A stretch of DNA of 64,000 nt from Branchipolynoe longqiensis (Eukaryota; Annelida; Polychaeta; Phyllodocida; Polynoidae): NCBI GenBank assembly GCA_030323885.1, contig CM059194.1:31041367-31105366 (forward strand), in the 5' to 3' direction. Shown here piece by piece: positions 11,788 to 26,700 of this stretch. Under the pieces are notes generated by a model. The model worked only from the letters and a program-made list of their open reading frames with translations. It made no database searches and was not told the DNA's origin. The stretch's first letter is position 1; each line of letters opens with the position of its first letter. The position numbers and the translations under genes were made by a program.

Positions 11788-14700
11788 TACAGAGTGCATT
11801 AAAACAAATTAATAAAATTTAAACTGCATTGCAAACTGCAAACAGATCACTTTAGTTATTTCATAAATGAAAGTTTTAACGTGATACATTTTTTGGCCTA
11901 TATAAATCCAGCAAAACCCTAAAAAGGAGGAGAAATTTAACGTCCAGCTGGATATGGCACCGGATGCAGGACAGAGCGCTCAAATACCAGACCATCTGGC
12001 CCTAAAGCCGGATGTGTGGCCACCTTAGCAGTTACGCCATAGCTATTCGTTAAGAACCTCACATAGCATGATGCAGCCTTAGGATGTAGTTGAGGGTAGA
12101 GGGGTGGAGGGATCGAGGGATGGAGGGAGAGGGGAGCACTGCCTACCAAATTAATAGAATGCTTGACAAATCCCATCAAATATCAACAGAGTCCTTATGA
12201 TTATATTATCACGTCGAAGCACTATTCATCAATCACTATGAAGCATACATGACTGTCACAGATCACATGAAAGTGACCGTCCTGATATGACCTTAGATGT
12301 TGCTAGGGCGTAAACCAACAACAAACAAACAAACATGAAAGCGAAATGGTGTCATGGTCTACATGACAGCTGTCAGGTCGTCAGAACAGTGGTCGAGCAT
12401 CAAAACGCATCGTGACTCGGGAGATCCTGGGGCCGTATGCACCAATCGGTGATAGGCTTAGCCGGTGCTAGGCGTTAACTCTGGGGTAGCTACCTCCGGG
12501 TAGTGGCGGGTTGGAGAAATGTGTAAAGTGGTATGCACCAATGTCTTAGCCGGGGCGGATAGCTAACTGTGAAGTTATTTATAGATTTGGGAACTCCCTC
12601 GAGTCGACAATATGAATAACTCCGCCAATGCGGCGGCGGCGTTAATATCGGTTCGAATTTAGGGTTAATTTGATAAGATTTCACTTATTGCGTATGTAAT
12701 TCTGTTAAATATGACAGCATTGAATAGATTTGGGCATACTATATTGCCGCCGATTCGGCGGCGGCGGCCATGTTTAGTTGAAGTTGGACAGTATGGATAT
12801 CGACGTTGCTGCGGCGGCGGCGATTTGTTTACTTTACATTCATCGATTTGACAATATGCATAACGCCGCCAATGCGGCGGCAGCATTAATATCGGTTCGA
12901 ATTTACGGTTAAATTGATAAAATTTCACTTATTGAGTATGTAATTCTGTTAAATATGATAGCATTGAATAGATTGACACCCATACACGCACACTAACCTC
13001 ACCAGATAGCCCGTAACCCAACTCAGAAAGTGGTTTAGCTTAGCCTAGGCTAAAGTCCGCGGTTAGCGCTGGCACCGATTGGTGCATACCGATTTCTCAC
13101 ATTTAGCCGTGTGGAGCTAGCCAAGCCGCGGTTAAGGCCCTAACACCGATTGGTGCATATGGCCCCAGAAAGGATGACTTTGACGTTGGCAGTTTGAACA
13201 AGTAGCAAATGTTGAAGTTGATTCGGGGAGACAGAAGAAATATTTTTTTGGTAAATATGTTTATTCTGCTGAATAAGTCTTTTGTCAGTGCCGAAGCACT
13301 GGTCTTCCAGCCATTTTTCAATTCAGGGTTATTTACACAAAAGGTATATAGAATAAGGTGTACAATACTTGTTGAATAGACAATTTGCACCATGTAACAC
13401 AATGAAATTCTGAAACCCAAAAGTTCCATAACAATATGGTACAGTAGTGTCATATAACTAGATCAATATTAGTCAGATCAATGTGAGTATTTACATATTA
13501 TTTAGAATGTAAGCAGAAGTTATCTTCTGTATTCAGTTGGTAAATTTGTACTAAGTTTGAATGTTCAGTTGCAGTTAGGCAAGCGGAATATAAATGTGGG
13601 TTTGTTAGGAAAATTCTAGTGAAACTCTAATGTAGCTCGTTATGTGAGTTCATGAATTATGTTGTTGGGGTGGGGTTGTTAATAATACACTGGACCATCT
13701 GTGACCAGTGAAGCAGTGGGACCAATCCCAGTGCATTTAGGCCTTAAATTTTACATTGTTAACTTTTTCCCGAAATAAAAGTGACGGGTTTCAGACGCAA
13801 ACAACTGACAAACTGACAAAGAGCATCCAGGCTCAGATTAAAGTGATGACTACCACATTTGAGCTGAAGCTGTCATCATTCCGATAATCAAATCTTGTAG
13901 TTTTTATTTTGCAGAAGCTGCCACCTCGCCTATATAATGCCCTACTCAATGTGAAATTGGTAGATTTTAACCAGAAAGCAGAACAATAAATTATATTTGA
14001 CAGAAAACAACTGAAATGGATTTTTCGGTTTTTGCGTTTGAACCCTTCAAATGTCTCTCCCCACCCCCCACGGCAATGATGAAAAATATTATCTTTATTT
14101 TGGAAGTGAAAATGGGCCATGATAAAAAAAGTCACCATTTGCGGGACTCAAGCATGATATAGCACGGCTACTACAACTCTCCTCATAAACACACCCTACT
14201 ACTCAGTGTCTGATTAGCTTAACAAACACACAGCACAAGGGAACATTTCTATGGTTGACTAAGCACAGCTATAATCAAAAATATTGACTGAAAATTCCAC
14301 AGCCACCCTTTCAAAAACAAGCATCAAAAACACCCTTCCAAAACAAGCTTCCAAAACAAAGAAGGGTGGCTGTGGAGACTGGATAACTCAGACAGGATGG
14401 CCGAATGAGTTAGAGCGTCCATCTCCCGTGTTGGTAGATCATGGGATCGTGGGTTCGAATCCAGGTCGAGTCAAACCAATGACTTAAAAATTTATACTTG
14501 TCGCTTCCTAGCCAGGTGCTCGGCATTATTAGGATAGGGCAAGGAACAGTGGAATGAGGAAGACCAGTCGTCTGCGACTGAAATTTCCCCTGTTTAAACA
14601 ACTAATGTACCAAAAAAAAGGGATGAAAGAATAAAATAACACCATTGTGGCTCATTAAACAGAAATAAAAATAAATCTTTATTAGATTTACTTCTAGTTT

Positions 14701-17700
14701 CAGAGATAAGAAAACAAAGAGCATTGCGCCACGCAACACTGAGTTTAATTAATTTGTTCAATTCCGTTTGTATATTCTCAGAAATTTCTCAATCGGTTTT
14801 TAGTAACTCGAAAGTAGCTGATGATTTTTATCTCAGTTTCAACGTTGACCGTTTCAGAATATAGGTAAAATATGTGCGCATAATGTTAAATCTCGGTACA
14901 TTGAACATGTCATATTAAAAGAGAGACAAAATCGATTAGCTCATAAATATCATTGAACTGCTCAGTAAATTTGGAAGTGTTAACTACCATAGCATCTTAT
15001 CAGCTTCATTATCAATTCCTTAACCGCGAGGGTCATTGTGGCACCACAGATGACTTTCGAATATCTATCTACAAATGGGCTTTAAAAAAAAGAATTGATA
15101 GTAAATTCAGCCATTGAGAAATGTTAACAACAAGATTGCCATTTACTAATCTAGCAAGGTAAGCGTAAATCATAATACACCATGCCTACTCTAACTATTT
15201 ACACATGCAGCTAGGAAGCCATAAGCTGTGTTCACACACACACTTTAAATCGATTCATATAAATCGACTTGCCTAGTTCGACGCACATTTGCCGTGTGAA
15301 TGCGACTCTGTGTCGATTTAGGGCTGAATCGATTCGTATAAATCGGTTCACAGATACCACCTCCCGCGGTAGTATAGATGAAGCGATTTAGCTTAAATCG
15401 GCCCAACTAGCTTGTGTGGACGGTAGCGGTTTGCTTGAAGCGGATTAAGCGTGTCACACTATATAATATATTTTGGTCTATGAACCGGCTAGAGGTGCAC
15501 AGATATTTTTTTCATCATTTATTTTTAGGGTTTCACTGCTCAGCAGAAGTTTTGACCGTTCCAAAACAATACAATTCAGTTAATACATATCTAGGTCGAA
15601 CCCACACTCTCTTGTGGTGACATCGACGAACCGAAACTGGCGCTGGTTAGTATGGACTTGCTCATGCGCAGATATCGATTTCCGCCTTAAACCGCTCCGT
15701 GTGTGGACACGACACTAAATCGATTCATATAAATCGACTTGTCTAAGTCGACATAAACTTTGCCCGTGTGAACACAGCTATAGAGCATGCATTGTAATTA
15801 GCCAGTTGATGGTAGTGCCATCTCCTACCAGCAAACTCATTAAACTCAACAGCTTGGAAAGCTAACAGAATAACGGTACATGGTTTCACGCGCTATTCTC
15901 CCAATTTTGCCATTGTTTGTACAGAGCAGTATACGTGGTAACTGGCGATGAGGTAGGCAGGACTAGAACCCCGCAGAGAACAAGCAGCAGCCTGGGTACA
16001 GAACCTTCCAGTTACCACTTAGAGTTGCATAGTCCAATGAAATATATATTTTTCGAAACGAAAATACTTGTCTACATTTGATTCATTATACCCAACTTAG
16101 ATATTTATGCATTAACTAGTAGTTTGCGACAGCATATACAAAATAATCAGTGAATTTACTACCTCATCTCATGGGAGACTTACTTTGAGGAAGTCATTAG
16201 GAAGGGAGGCCAGAAACGAATTAGGTCAATCTCGTGACCTGATTTGTCTTGCCCTCATTCCAGATACCATATATGGCATTAGTCAGGTTCTAAGACATAC
16301 ACACATTACTAGGTCAACTCACATCACGTGACCATTGCGAGATGGTAAACTGTGGCATAGCGAGAGGACTTTTGGAAAGCTTGTCAACATTATTTTGGGT
16401 TCTTTCAGCTCAAATTGCTCCAAAACTAGCCATTTTTCATCAAAATGACTCTGGAGTAATGATTAGTAGGTCATAACGATCAATTTGATATATTTATCAA
16501 AAAAATAAGACAAAGATTCAAATGCGATCGGACTATGCAACTTTAATAGTGCAAAGAAGACGGTTGTATCGGCCAGTGTGTACCCTACCTGATTCATCTT
16601 TGAATGACTTCCATAGTTGTAGCCCTAAAACCAAAGCCAACACCTTAGAATCCAAACCCGCATTCCATATTGCGAGAGTGTAGACAGGGGAGTCACTTAT
16701 TGCAAACTTACAAATCTTGTAACCACATAGTAGATGAATAAAATATAGAGTGTTAGCTTTCTGTTGTTCATTGCAAACTTACAAAAACTTGTAGCCATAC
16801 AGTAGATGAATAATTAGAGAGTGTTGTCTTCCTGTCACTTAATGAAAACTTACCAAACTTGTAGCCATATGGTAGGTGAATAACTAGAGAGTGTTATCTT
16901 TCCATCACTTAATTCAAGCTTACAACTTGTAGCCACGTAGTATATGAAATAATTAGAGAGTGCATGTTATCCGTCACTTATTGAAAACTTACAGAACTTG
17001 TAGCCACGTAGTACATGAATAATTAGAGATTGTTATGTTTCAATCACTTATTGCAAACTTACAGAACTTGTAGCCACGTAGTATATGAAATAATTAGGAG
17101 TGTTATCAGTCACTTATTGAAAACTTACAAAACTTGTAGCCACGTAGTACATGAATAATTAGAGAGTGTTATGTTTCAATCATTTATTGCAAACTTACAA
17201 AACTTGTAGCCACGTAATAGATAACTAATTAGAGAGTGTTATCTTTCCGTCACTTATTGAAAACTTACAAAACTTGTAGCCACGTAGTATATGAACTTAC
17301 AAAACTTGTAGCCATGTAGTATATGAAATAAGTAGAGAGTGTTATCGCTCAGTCACGTATTGCAAACTTACAGAACTTGTAGCCACGTAGTACATGAATA
17401 ATTAGAGAGTGTTATCTTTCCATCACTTATTGCAAACTTACAAAACTTGTAGCCACGTAGTAGATGAGTAATTAGAGAGTGTTATCTTTCCGTCACTTAT
17501 TGAAAACTTACAAAACTTGTAGCCACGTAGTATATGAAATAAGTAGAGAGTGTTATCGCTCCATCACTTATTACAAACTTACAAAACTTGTAGCCACATA
17601 GTACATGAATAATTAGAGAGTGTTATCTTTCCGTCACTTATTGCAAACTTACAAAACTTGTAGCCATGTAGATGCATAACTAGAGAGTGTTGTCCTTTCA

Positions 17701-20700
17701 TATCTTATTAGAAACTTGCAAAACTTGCAGTCATTTAAATCTGAAGCTAGTTATGGTAATTTAAAGAAAACAACTCAAAGCCCCCCCCCCCCCCCCCAAA
17801 ACAATGACAACAAACAAGTGCAGCTTAAACAACACCAGGACACAATGGCGCATTCCTTACCAGAGCAGGAAACAGCCAGTTGACTGCTAGTCCCACCAGT
17901 CTCCCCCAGGCGGCTCCAGTGAGGAGGGAGGGGATGAAGACACCGGATGAGACCTGGAGCCCGTAGGTCCAGCATGCCAGCAGGAAGTACAGGACTACAA
18001 ACAGTCCCAATGTCCAAGCGCTGAATGCCTCTGTACAGAGTCACAAAGAGAACAGTGTGTAGTTGGGCAATGTACGGGGCGGGGTTGGGGGGGGGGGGCA
18101 CACATGTGCAGGTCATACAGCTAAAGTATTGTTCACGTAGGCCTATCCTGCCATGTGGATGAGATTTTGGATTATGGAGGTAAGAAGGGTTAATAAATAA
18201 TAATAATAATAATAATAGCAACAATAATGTTAATAAAATAAGACAAATAATAAACAACAACAAAATAATAAAGACACATAACAACAACAAAAAGTAAATA
18301 AAAAAGTAAATAATAAAATAATAAAACTGAATGATATAAAGAATACAAATAAATAATAATACAAAATAAATAATAATACAAATAAATAGAAAATAATATT
18401 AAAATTTGTTTAATATGTACAAATAATGTATCCACATAATAGCAGGATCCATTTTAAGTATGGTACAATAACCGCATTAAATGACATCTTTACAACTTTG
18501 TTAACAAAATTGAAGTACTAGAAATTTCATTTACCATAAAAAGCTATATTAAACAGATGAGTCTTGAGGATGGACTTAAATTTGTCAAGAGATGCTGATT
18601 CTCTTGCTTTACTTCACTTACCAACAAATCGATTTGAAGTACAACGCTTTCCAAAAAGCTATGTCGTCATATTCATGTTCCTTAATGAGGAAAAACCGAA
18701 TTCTGTCGGCTAGATTGACTGCGATGTGGATCTATATGAGCTGTGATAGACCCTGTTTTAAAAAAATTATTAAAAGAAAAAAAACCTCCGTGTCCTCGGT
18801 TAGCCCTCATCTGGACACGGTGCCCTGGGTACGCCACTCAGTCTTTTGACCTCGATTGCTGAATACCTCAACAAAACATATCTATCCCACAATCGGTACC
18901 AAAAGGCTTTGATCTTAGCCAAAAGGCAGAGAAGCGATAGACCATGTTCATAACATATTAACACTAACTGAATGTAACAACTATAGAGGGAGTGCATGTG
19001 ACAACACTCAGCGGTTAGCCATCTTGGATTACACTTAATACCACCTATGGCCCCCCCCCCCCCCCTGTCTTAGACCAAGAACACTAGGGCCACCACTGGG
19101 CTTACCTAGTCGGTGGCCACCGAAGTACGTGGTGCCACCTAGCGGGTACTGCCCAAACCGGTCTAATTCTTTGACAGAGCATCCAAAGTGTCAACATACT
19201 GCGCTTTAGCAATGATGTGAGGCTACATGATTACAAAAATACTTCCCCTCCATCAAAAACCCCTTTTCCCCGAACTTTTGAGGCCAAACTGCTCAAAACA
19301 GTGACAAATAAACCAACATATCAGTAAATAAACACAATGTAAGCAGTTCCAACCCTTTCATATGTAATCAAATATGGCCACCGGAAGTTGTCTCGTGACG
19401 TCATTACACCCCCTGTATTAACTTGCTGGCATCATGCAGCAGGGGTGTTCCTACCATCATTGTCGTGCAGCATGGTGATTAGACCAGCTTCTGGTGTCTT
19501 GAAAAATAAAGATGACATCATGTTGTGGGTGCCCTCTGGACAATGAATCTGGAAGCAACAAGTGAATGGTAGTTAAACCCCAGAACGCATTCCCCAATAA
19601 CCTAATAAATAACAAAAGTAGTAGCTAACAAATAGCCCAGATAGCTAAATCAATAGTTTTAAATTTACAAGACATCGCATTTTAAAGAACACATTTTTGT
19701 TGTTGTTGCCTTTATAGAGATTCACTTTATTCGATTCAGTGGGATACTTTTAATATTTTGTAATAGTAGTTTATTTAGAAAGCGGATAATTTGATTTACA
19801 GCTTGAAAAATTGCACCTAGAGGTCAAAGGTCATAGTTGTGATCGTCTTCACCAGTGTGAGGATGTATTCATACGAATGTTTGACAGTAAGTGGTTGTGA
19901 AACCACGATACTACGATACCACGATACCACGATACCAAACTGTACCTGTTGCACAGAACTGTACTCTCTATGGTGTTTTAGTCACTGTGGCTAATACAAA
20001 TTAATGCAAGTCAGACAATCCATTCCCAGCGATGCCTCGACACATGCCATAGCATAAAAAAGCGTTGCTAGGAAAGTTGCTAGGTTACACTTAAAGGGAC
20101 GCCCATTCCGACATAGGACGGAATCTGGTGTTATATCTCACTCGTAACGTCACACGCACATTTATCATCAACCGCTACATGAGTGAGCGAGTGTTTGGGG
20201 TTATACGTCCTAGAAACATGTGAGGTCATAGCAAGATGGGTACCGATTTGTGAGACCGTGTGGATTCGTGCTGACTTATAGTTATACTGGGGTATATATA
20301 ACGTTGCCGGCATCATGACCCGATATACCACTCAGTCGCAATATCCTAACACAAATCCACCCACCGCCCCATTACAGAGATGCTAAGATTCTTGCAAGGT
20401 AATTGGAAAGAATAGTTTTTTTATTTAAAGTCTTTGGTTTTACTCGGCCTTGGATTGGTCCTTTCACTTCCCGCAGGGATGCGGCAACTCTGCCCACTGG
20501 GCTATGGCGTCGGGGATGCCATTAACCCATAGGGAACGCCAGATCTGCATTAATGCCCGCCGTGACGAAGGCGAAGTCTGCATCAAGGCAGGGAGGTTCG
20601 TAGATAAGATTGGTTGGTTGTTGGAGTTTTACGTCCTGGCCACATTTAAGTTGATATAAGGACAGGTACCGATCTGTGACAGTGCACATTCATGGTGACT

Positions 20701-23700
20701 TTATAGTGCTCCCCCCACTGGGACATCAGGCCGCTGACACCATTACCCAATATCCCACTCAGTCACATTATCCTGACACTGATCTAACAAGTCCATGCAC
20801 TATCCTCTTAATGCTGAGCATCTGGCCAGGAAGTGACAAGTATCAATTTTATAAGTCATTGGTTTGACTCGACCGGGAACCAAACTCCAGATCTCCCACA
20901 CGCGAGGCCCGCGCTCTACCGATTCGGTCACCGCACCCGGTCATAGATAAGAAGATTCACCACTTACCTACCCAGAGTAGGGGTGAATGACAACCTAGTC
21001 TAAATCCAAGCAAAAATGGCCTTGGTATGAATCAAGTTGCGACGTTGCTGGTTCCAGCAAACAATGCTATGTATAGTGGCATAGAGTTGAGAAATTGGAA
21101 GAAAATGCAAAAAAACAACCACTCCTAAAACCAAGATGGCAGCCACAAACAACTCTCGATTTGACTTTTAAAGTGTATTAATCTACGTGATTTAATCAAT
21201 TAGTCACTGCGAAAGTAGCGGGATACAATAGTATTTGAACAACATATTTAGCATATTAGATTGCAAATTCATGTGGTTATTTCCATAGTCTAGCCATCCA
21301 ACAGTTTTTTCTAATGGATTATCTAACAGCCATGTCGCAGAGACAGTGCCGTGGGAGTAACTAAGAGGCTCGCCATTCCTTAAACAGAAAACTAAATAAA
21401 AGGTAGCTATTACAAGTTAACATCGTCTCCTTCACCCTTCCATATGGGCACAACACCAACATATCCACCTTTCAAAACTAGACGGGATGGCCGAATGAGT
21501 TAGAGTGTCCGTCTCCTGTGTTGGTAGACCATGGAATCGTGGGTCCGAACCCTTTTCGAGTCAAACCAATGACATAAAAATTGATACTTGTCGCTTCCTA
21601 GCCAGGCGCTCGGCATTATTAGGATAGGGCAAGGACTGGTTGGCTCAGTGTCAGGATAATGTGACTGAGTGGGATATCAGGTCATGGGGCTGATGGCTTG
21701 GTCTCCCAGTGGGGTATCACTATAAAGCCACCATGAGTACACACTGTCACAAGTCGGTACCCATCCTGATACGACCTTAGATGTTGCAAGGACGTAAAAC
21801 CCCAACAACCAACCCCAACCAACTGTATGGGAAAAGTTTGCCAGTAATATAAAACTGCACTGGTGAGTGTCTCTGCACCTCCACTAGTTCATTAGGCATC
21901 TTAATGCAATTGCAGATCGCTCAGCACTGACCTTGAGTGTCTTTGAAAACGAGGCTACACGCACTCGATGGTGGCTCTGGGTAAAGGTCAGGGTCAGGTG
22001 AGAGTCTGAGGGTGTGAGCCAGGGCGACAGGCTAATGGGGGGGGTCTCAGTTTGAAAACGAGGCCGGGGTCTCAGTTTGAAACCGAGGCCGGATGTCTCA
22101 GTTTGAAAACGAGGCTGGGAGTCTTAGTTTGAAAACGAAGCTGGGGGTCTCAGTTTGAAACCGAGGCCGGGGTCTCAGTTTGAAACCGAGGCCGGATGTC
22201 TCAGTTTGAAAACGATGCCGGGAGTCTTAGTTTGAAAACGAGGCTGGGGTCTCAGTTTGAAACCGCGGCCGAGGTCTCAGTTTGAAACCGAGGCTGGGTG
22301 TCTCAGTTTGAAAATGAGGCCAGGTGAACTTAGTTTCAAAATGATACTGGGGGTTTCAGTTTGAAACCGAGGCCGGATGTCTGAGTTTGAAAAAGAGGCT
22401 GGGGTCTCAGTTTGAAAACGAGGCAGGGGGACTCATTTTGAAAAAGAGGCCAGGGTGCTCTGTTTGAAAATGAGGCTTGGATCGCAGTTTGAAAAAGAGG
22501 CCAGAGGACTCAGTTTGAAAACGAGGCCGGCGGTCGCAGTTTGAAAACGAGGCCGGGGTCTCAGTTTGAAAATGAGGCAGGGGGACTCATTTTGAAAAAG
22601 AGGCCGGGGTACTCTGTTTGAAAACGAGGCTGGGATCGCAGTTTGAAAAAGAGGCCAGTGGACTCAGCTTGAAAACGAGGCCGGGGGTCTCGGTTTGAAA
22701 ACGAGGCCGGGGTCTCAGTTTGAAAACGAGGCCAGGGGACTCAGTTTGAACACAAGGCCAGGAGTCTCAGTTTGAAAACAAGGCCGGAGTCTCAGTTTGA
22801 AAACAAGGCCGGGTAACTCAGTTTGTAAACAAGGCCGGAGGTCTCAGTTTGTAAACGAGGCCGGGGGACTCAGTTTGAAAAAGAGACTGGGGTCTCAGTT
22901 TGAAACTGAGGCCGGGAGTCTCAGTTTGTAAACAAGGCTGGGTGTCTCAGTTTGAAAACGAGGCCGGGGTCTCAGTTTGAAAACGAGGCCAAGGGACTCA
23001 GTTTGAACACAAGGCCAGGAGTCTCAGTTTGAAAACAAGGCCGGGGTCTCAGTTTGAAAACAAGGCCGGGTAACTCAGTTTGAAAACAAGGCTGGGAGTC
23101 TCAGTTTGAAAACGAGGCCCGGGCACTCAGTTTGAAAAAGAGAATGGGGGTCTCAGTTTGAAACTGAGGCCGGGAGTCTCAGTTTGAAAACGAGCCCGGG
23201 TGTCTCATTTTGAAAACGATGCCGTGATCTCAGTTTGAAAACGAGGCCGCGGTCTCAGTTTGAAACCAAGGCCAGGGGACTCAGTTTGAAAATGAGGCCG
23301 GGGGTCTCAGTTTGAAAACAAGGCCGGGGTCTCAGTTTGAAAAGACACACATGCGCATACACAAACACTCTGGCACACAGTATAATTCACGATGCGGAGA
23401 CGGACTACTATAAACTGAGCTTTTATTGTAACATAATACAAAGTGATCAAGTTCAGGCTAATGTCTAAGTAGAGCTAAGTATAAGTTCAAATGTAATAGA
23501 GGTCTAGTCAATGAGGTCAGTGATCTAAGTCTCAAGTTTGAATCGTAACAGTTAGAGGAAGTAGGTAAATAGGTAGACAGTTCGAATCATTATCGATAAC
23601 GGACCAGGCACTCAACCAAGAAGTGAGGAGAGTGCCTGGGGAGCCATAGTGAAGGCCTTCCTTGGCACCTAGGCATAGACGCTGGACCTCCAGTTCCCAA

Positions 23701-26700
23701 GGTCACAGATGTCCGCGAGGCCCAAATCCGCAGTGGCACAGGCCTGGGCCGCACCTCTCTGGAGGCTGTGGAGGGTGAAGCTCTCAGGGCGGTGCTGTCC
23801 GACATGAGTGAGGGCTATCCTCAATGCCATTGTCAGGGTCATGGCGTGGAGCTGTTGCCCGTCGACTGTTAGGAAGGCGGGGCCATCGTCGGGGCGGTGG
23901 TGGGGCAGTACTTGGAATTTGGTATTGTCGGGAGGGTGACGGCGTAACCGTCCTAACATGTCCTGGAGGTCTTTGTAGTGAGGACGTTGACGCTCACTGC
24001 ATTCCTGCTGTCGTTGATGTCCTGTCTAGTGATGGTGTCGGTCGAGTTGTTTCGGGGACCGGTGACTAGTAGATTTCCTTGCCGGAGCATGGTGAAGTAT
24101 GTGATCAGGAGGGCAGCGGTCAGCACTCGGACGTTGGGCCCGGCCGACAGCGGGTAGTCGAGTGTGCCCCTTATTGCATTGATGGTGAGTGGGGGCGCCT
24201 GTCGAGGGGCATGCATTGATGATCTAGCCACCCCACGTTTGATTATCGCCACTGGGTAGGCATCGAATCCATGTGTTCTTCCTCCCATGAGTGCCACCCA
24301 GGTTCCCGCTCCGCTCAGATAGTTATTCACCGCCCCGGGCGATCGTAGTTTGGTGGCCAGGTGAGCGACGTATGCCATGATGTAGGGTGTCGGGTTTACG
24401 GGGTGGACCTTGTGTGCCCTGGTGTAGTTCAGGTATGCGATCACCTGTACCTTCTTGTTTTTCCACGTCCCGCCTGCCAACCCCGCCTAGAATAGGGTAA
24501 TTATTTCGTTGTGGCGTTCGTCAAGGGGCCCTGGGAAAAGAGAGGCAAAGTTTAATCGATCTTCCCAAATTGGTTGGCGTGGCGTGTTGTCCCCGGGTAC
24601 CACTAGTCGATATCCAGGTATCTGAAGTTGTGCTTCGTTCGTATTCTCTGGATTCCGAGCTCGCGGTACATGGTGTCCGCCCTTTGTGCTGCTGTGATGT
24701 CAAACTATGTCCTTGCCTCGCTTGTGGGCAATCTCGATGGAGCAGGAGCGCATGGCGGCGAATGTCCATATCTCCCTTGCGCAAGGACATAGGACGGGGT
24801 CCTGTCCGGCTCCAGTGTTTAGGACTGACTGCAATTCCTGGTTGTTGATGTTTATCCTTATGACATAGTTTTGAGGGTCGTCTGGTGCGAGCTGTATGCA
24901 GCCTTGGAAAATGCTCCTCCTCCCAGGAGGGAGGAGTCGCATTCGATGATCCATTCAGTCTTGTCGGGGGCGGGGGGGGGGGTTGACGATGACCTGGTCT
25001 CGTCCATGTTTTTCTTTGGTTGGGTCACCATTGGGCTCATCTGTACCCATGAGGAGAATGGTGGTGATTCGAAAGGCCCAAGTAGAGCAACAAGACTCAA
25101 CTCCCTCTCTATGTATTCCCATATCCACCAGGTGTGGGTGGGGATATCCCTGTGGTTCACTGTGACTGGGACCAGGGGCTGGTCAGCCACATAGTCAGCG
25201 GGCCAGCCAAACTCGAGGAAGTCGAGCAGCTGGTGATCCTGATAGTCACCGAGGAGTGTCCGCCACCTACTTATCTTCAGTGCTGATGGTACTGGCACCC
25301 TTGCTGCCACATAGTTGGGAAGGCCTGTGGCTCTCACTTTGATGTATATGTCGTGGTACATCAAGTTCACCCAATTTTCCCGAACTGCAGTCAGCCATAT
25401 CTTCATGAGTGTTGTTTCGTAAGACATGGGGGTGTGTGGGGGGGGGTTGTACCCACCGGTCACCACCATGTCGGGTGGCACCATCACGTTGTCTAGGTCT
25501 TCGGCTGCCTGCAAGCGCTCCTCATGTGTGAGCAGGTCATCGAGAGGCTTGCCGTCGTCATCACGATCAGATATTGTTTGTCTCAGTGAGGTGTTTCTGG
25601 TGTGGGTGACTGCCGCTGTGGTGCGATATTGTTCGGTGTTGTTGCGTGGGGTGGGCATCTGTGATACAGCAGGTACCGTCTTGGTATGTGCGATCATGTC
25701 ATGTCGGTGTCTGGCAGTGACGCCGTGTGCATGTTATGTAAAGTTGAAGGTGAGAGGTCGTCGAGGGGGAGGTTTGGCGTCTGTGTCCTGTGTTTGTGTT
25801 TGGTCACCATTGGGAGAGGGGGCCGGGGTGGGTGGGGTGGTGTGGTGCATGTGTGGGGAGGGTGTGTGCGAGCCGATGGTGGCCTCGTAACCAGGGGCTG
25901 GTAGGGGGGCATGGCCTTTGTTTTCATAGGCGGTGGCTCCAGGGGGAAGGTCATGGGGTGGGAGGGGGACGAGTGGTGGGGGGGTGGGTGGCACATGGGT
26001 AACTGATTGCTTCCGGTGCTGGGGCTGGGTGTTTGTTGCCGTCCGGTGGTGGTACGTCACACATGTAACTGGGTGCTTCTGGTATGGTTTCGTGGTATTT
26101 GTTTACTTCCGGTTGGGGGTCGGGGTGGACCGGGGAGAGGAAGGTGGGTGTAACTAGGTCATGACCTGGGGCACCTACATTAGCGTGGTAGGGCAGGCAG
26201 GGGGTGATACCAGACCATCAAAACAACCAGGTGGCGAGTTGGTTACAGGTACACACAGTGATGGCTCGATGCTAGGCTGTGAGTAAACATTCGTCTTACT
26301 TTTTTGGTTGCTATGTCCGCTGTCGATGTTGGTGTAAGTGCTGTTGGCGGCATCAGCGTGTGTGGGCTGTGGAGCCACGCCTCTTATGCAAAATCCTGAC
26401 TCGTATTAAGCTCTGCTGCGGCTGCGGCAGCCTTTTTGTCCTGTTGCCTGCGTTTATTGTTGGAGTCCATTTCTTTGTGCACGTTCGCCTTGCGATATTT
26501 GTTGGCTTACTACCCACACAAGTGCACGAATCTGTCGGGCATCGATCCGTGTGCTGCCGTAAATCCACAGTCCCCCGCCACCCTGTCCTGTCAACGGTAC
26601 TGGGAGTATCCACCTCCCGCCTGGGGCCTGTTCTCCGGTGAGCGCCTCGCGTGCTCGTTATCCGGTGAGTGAGTTCTCTGGTGCGTCGAGGGCGGCCGCC

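Noticed and set aside
14391..14462. Functional tRNA gene
   Set aside because: The cloverleaf is incomplete and the same head is attached to SINE bodies in many copies.
20450..20659. Small plus-strand frame [12 protein letters not shown]...
   Set aside because: No recognisable domain and it runs into a SINE tail, so chance is more likely.
22040..23342. CRISPR-like regular repeats
   Set aside because: Units are contiguous with no spacers and lie in a eukaryotic intron. It is a minisatellite.
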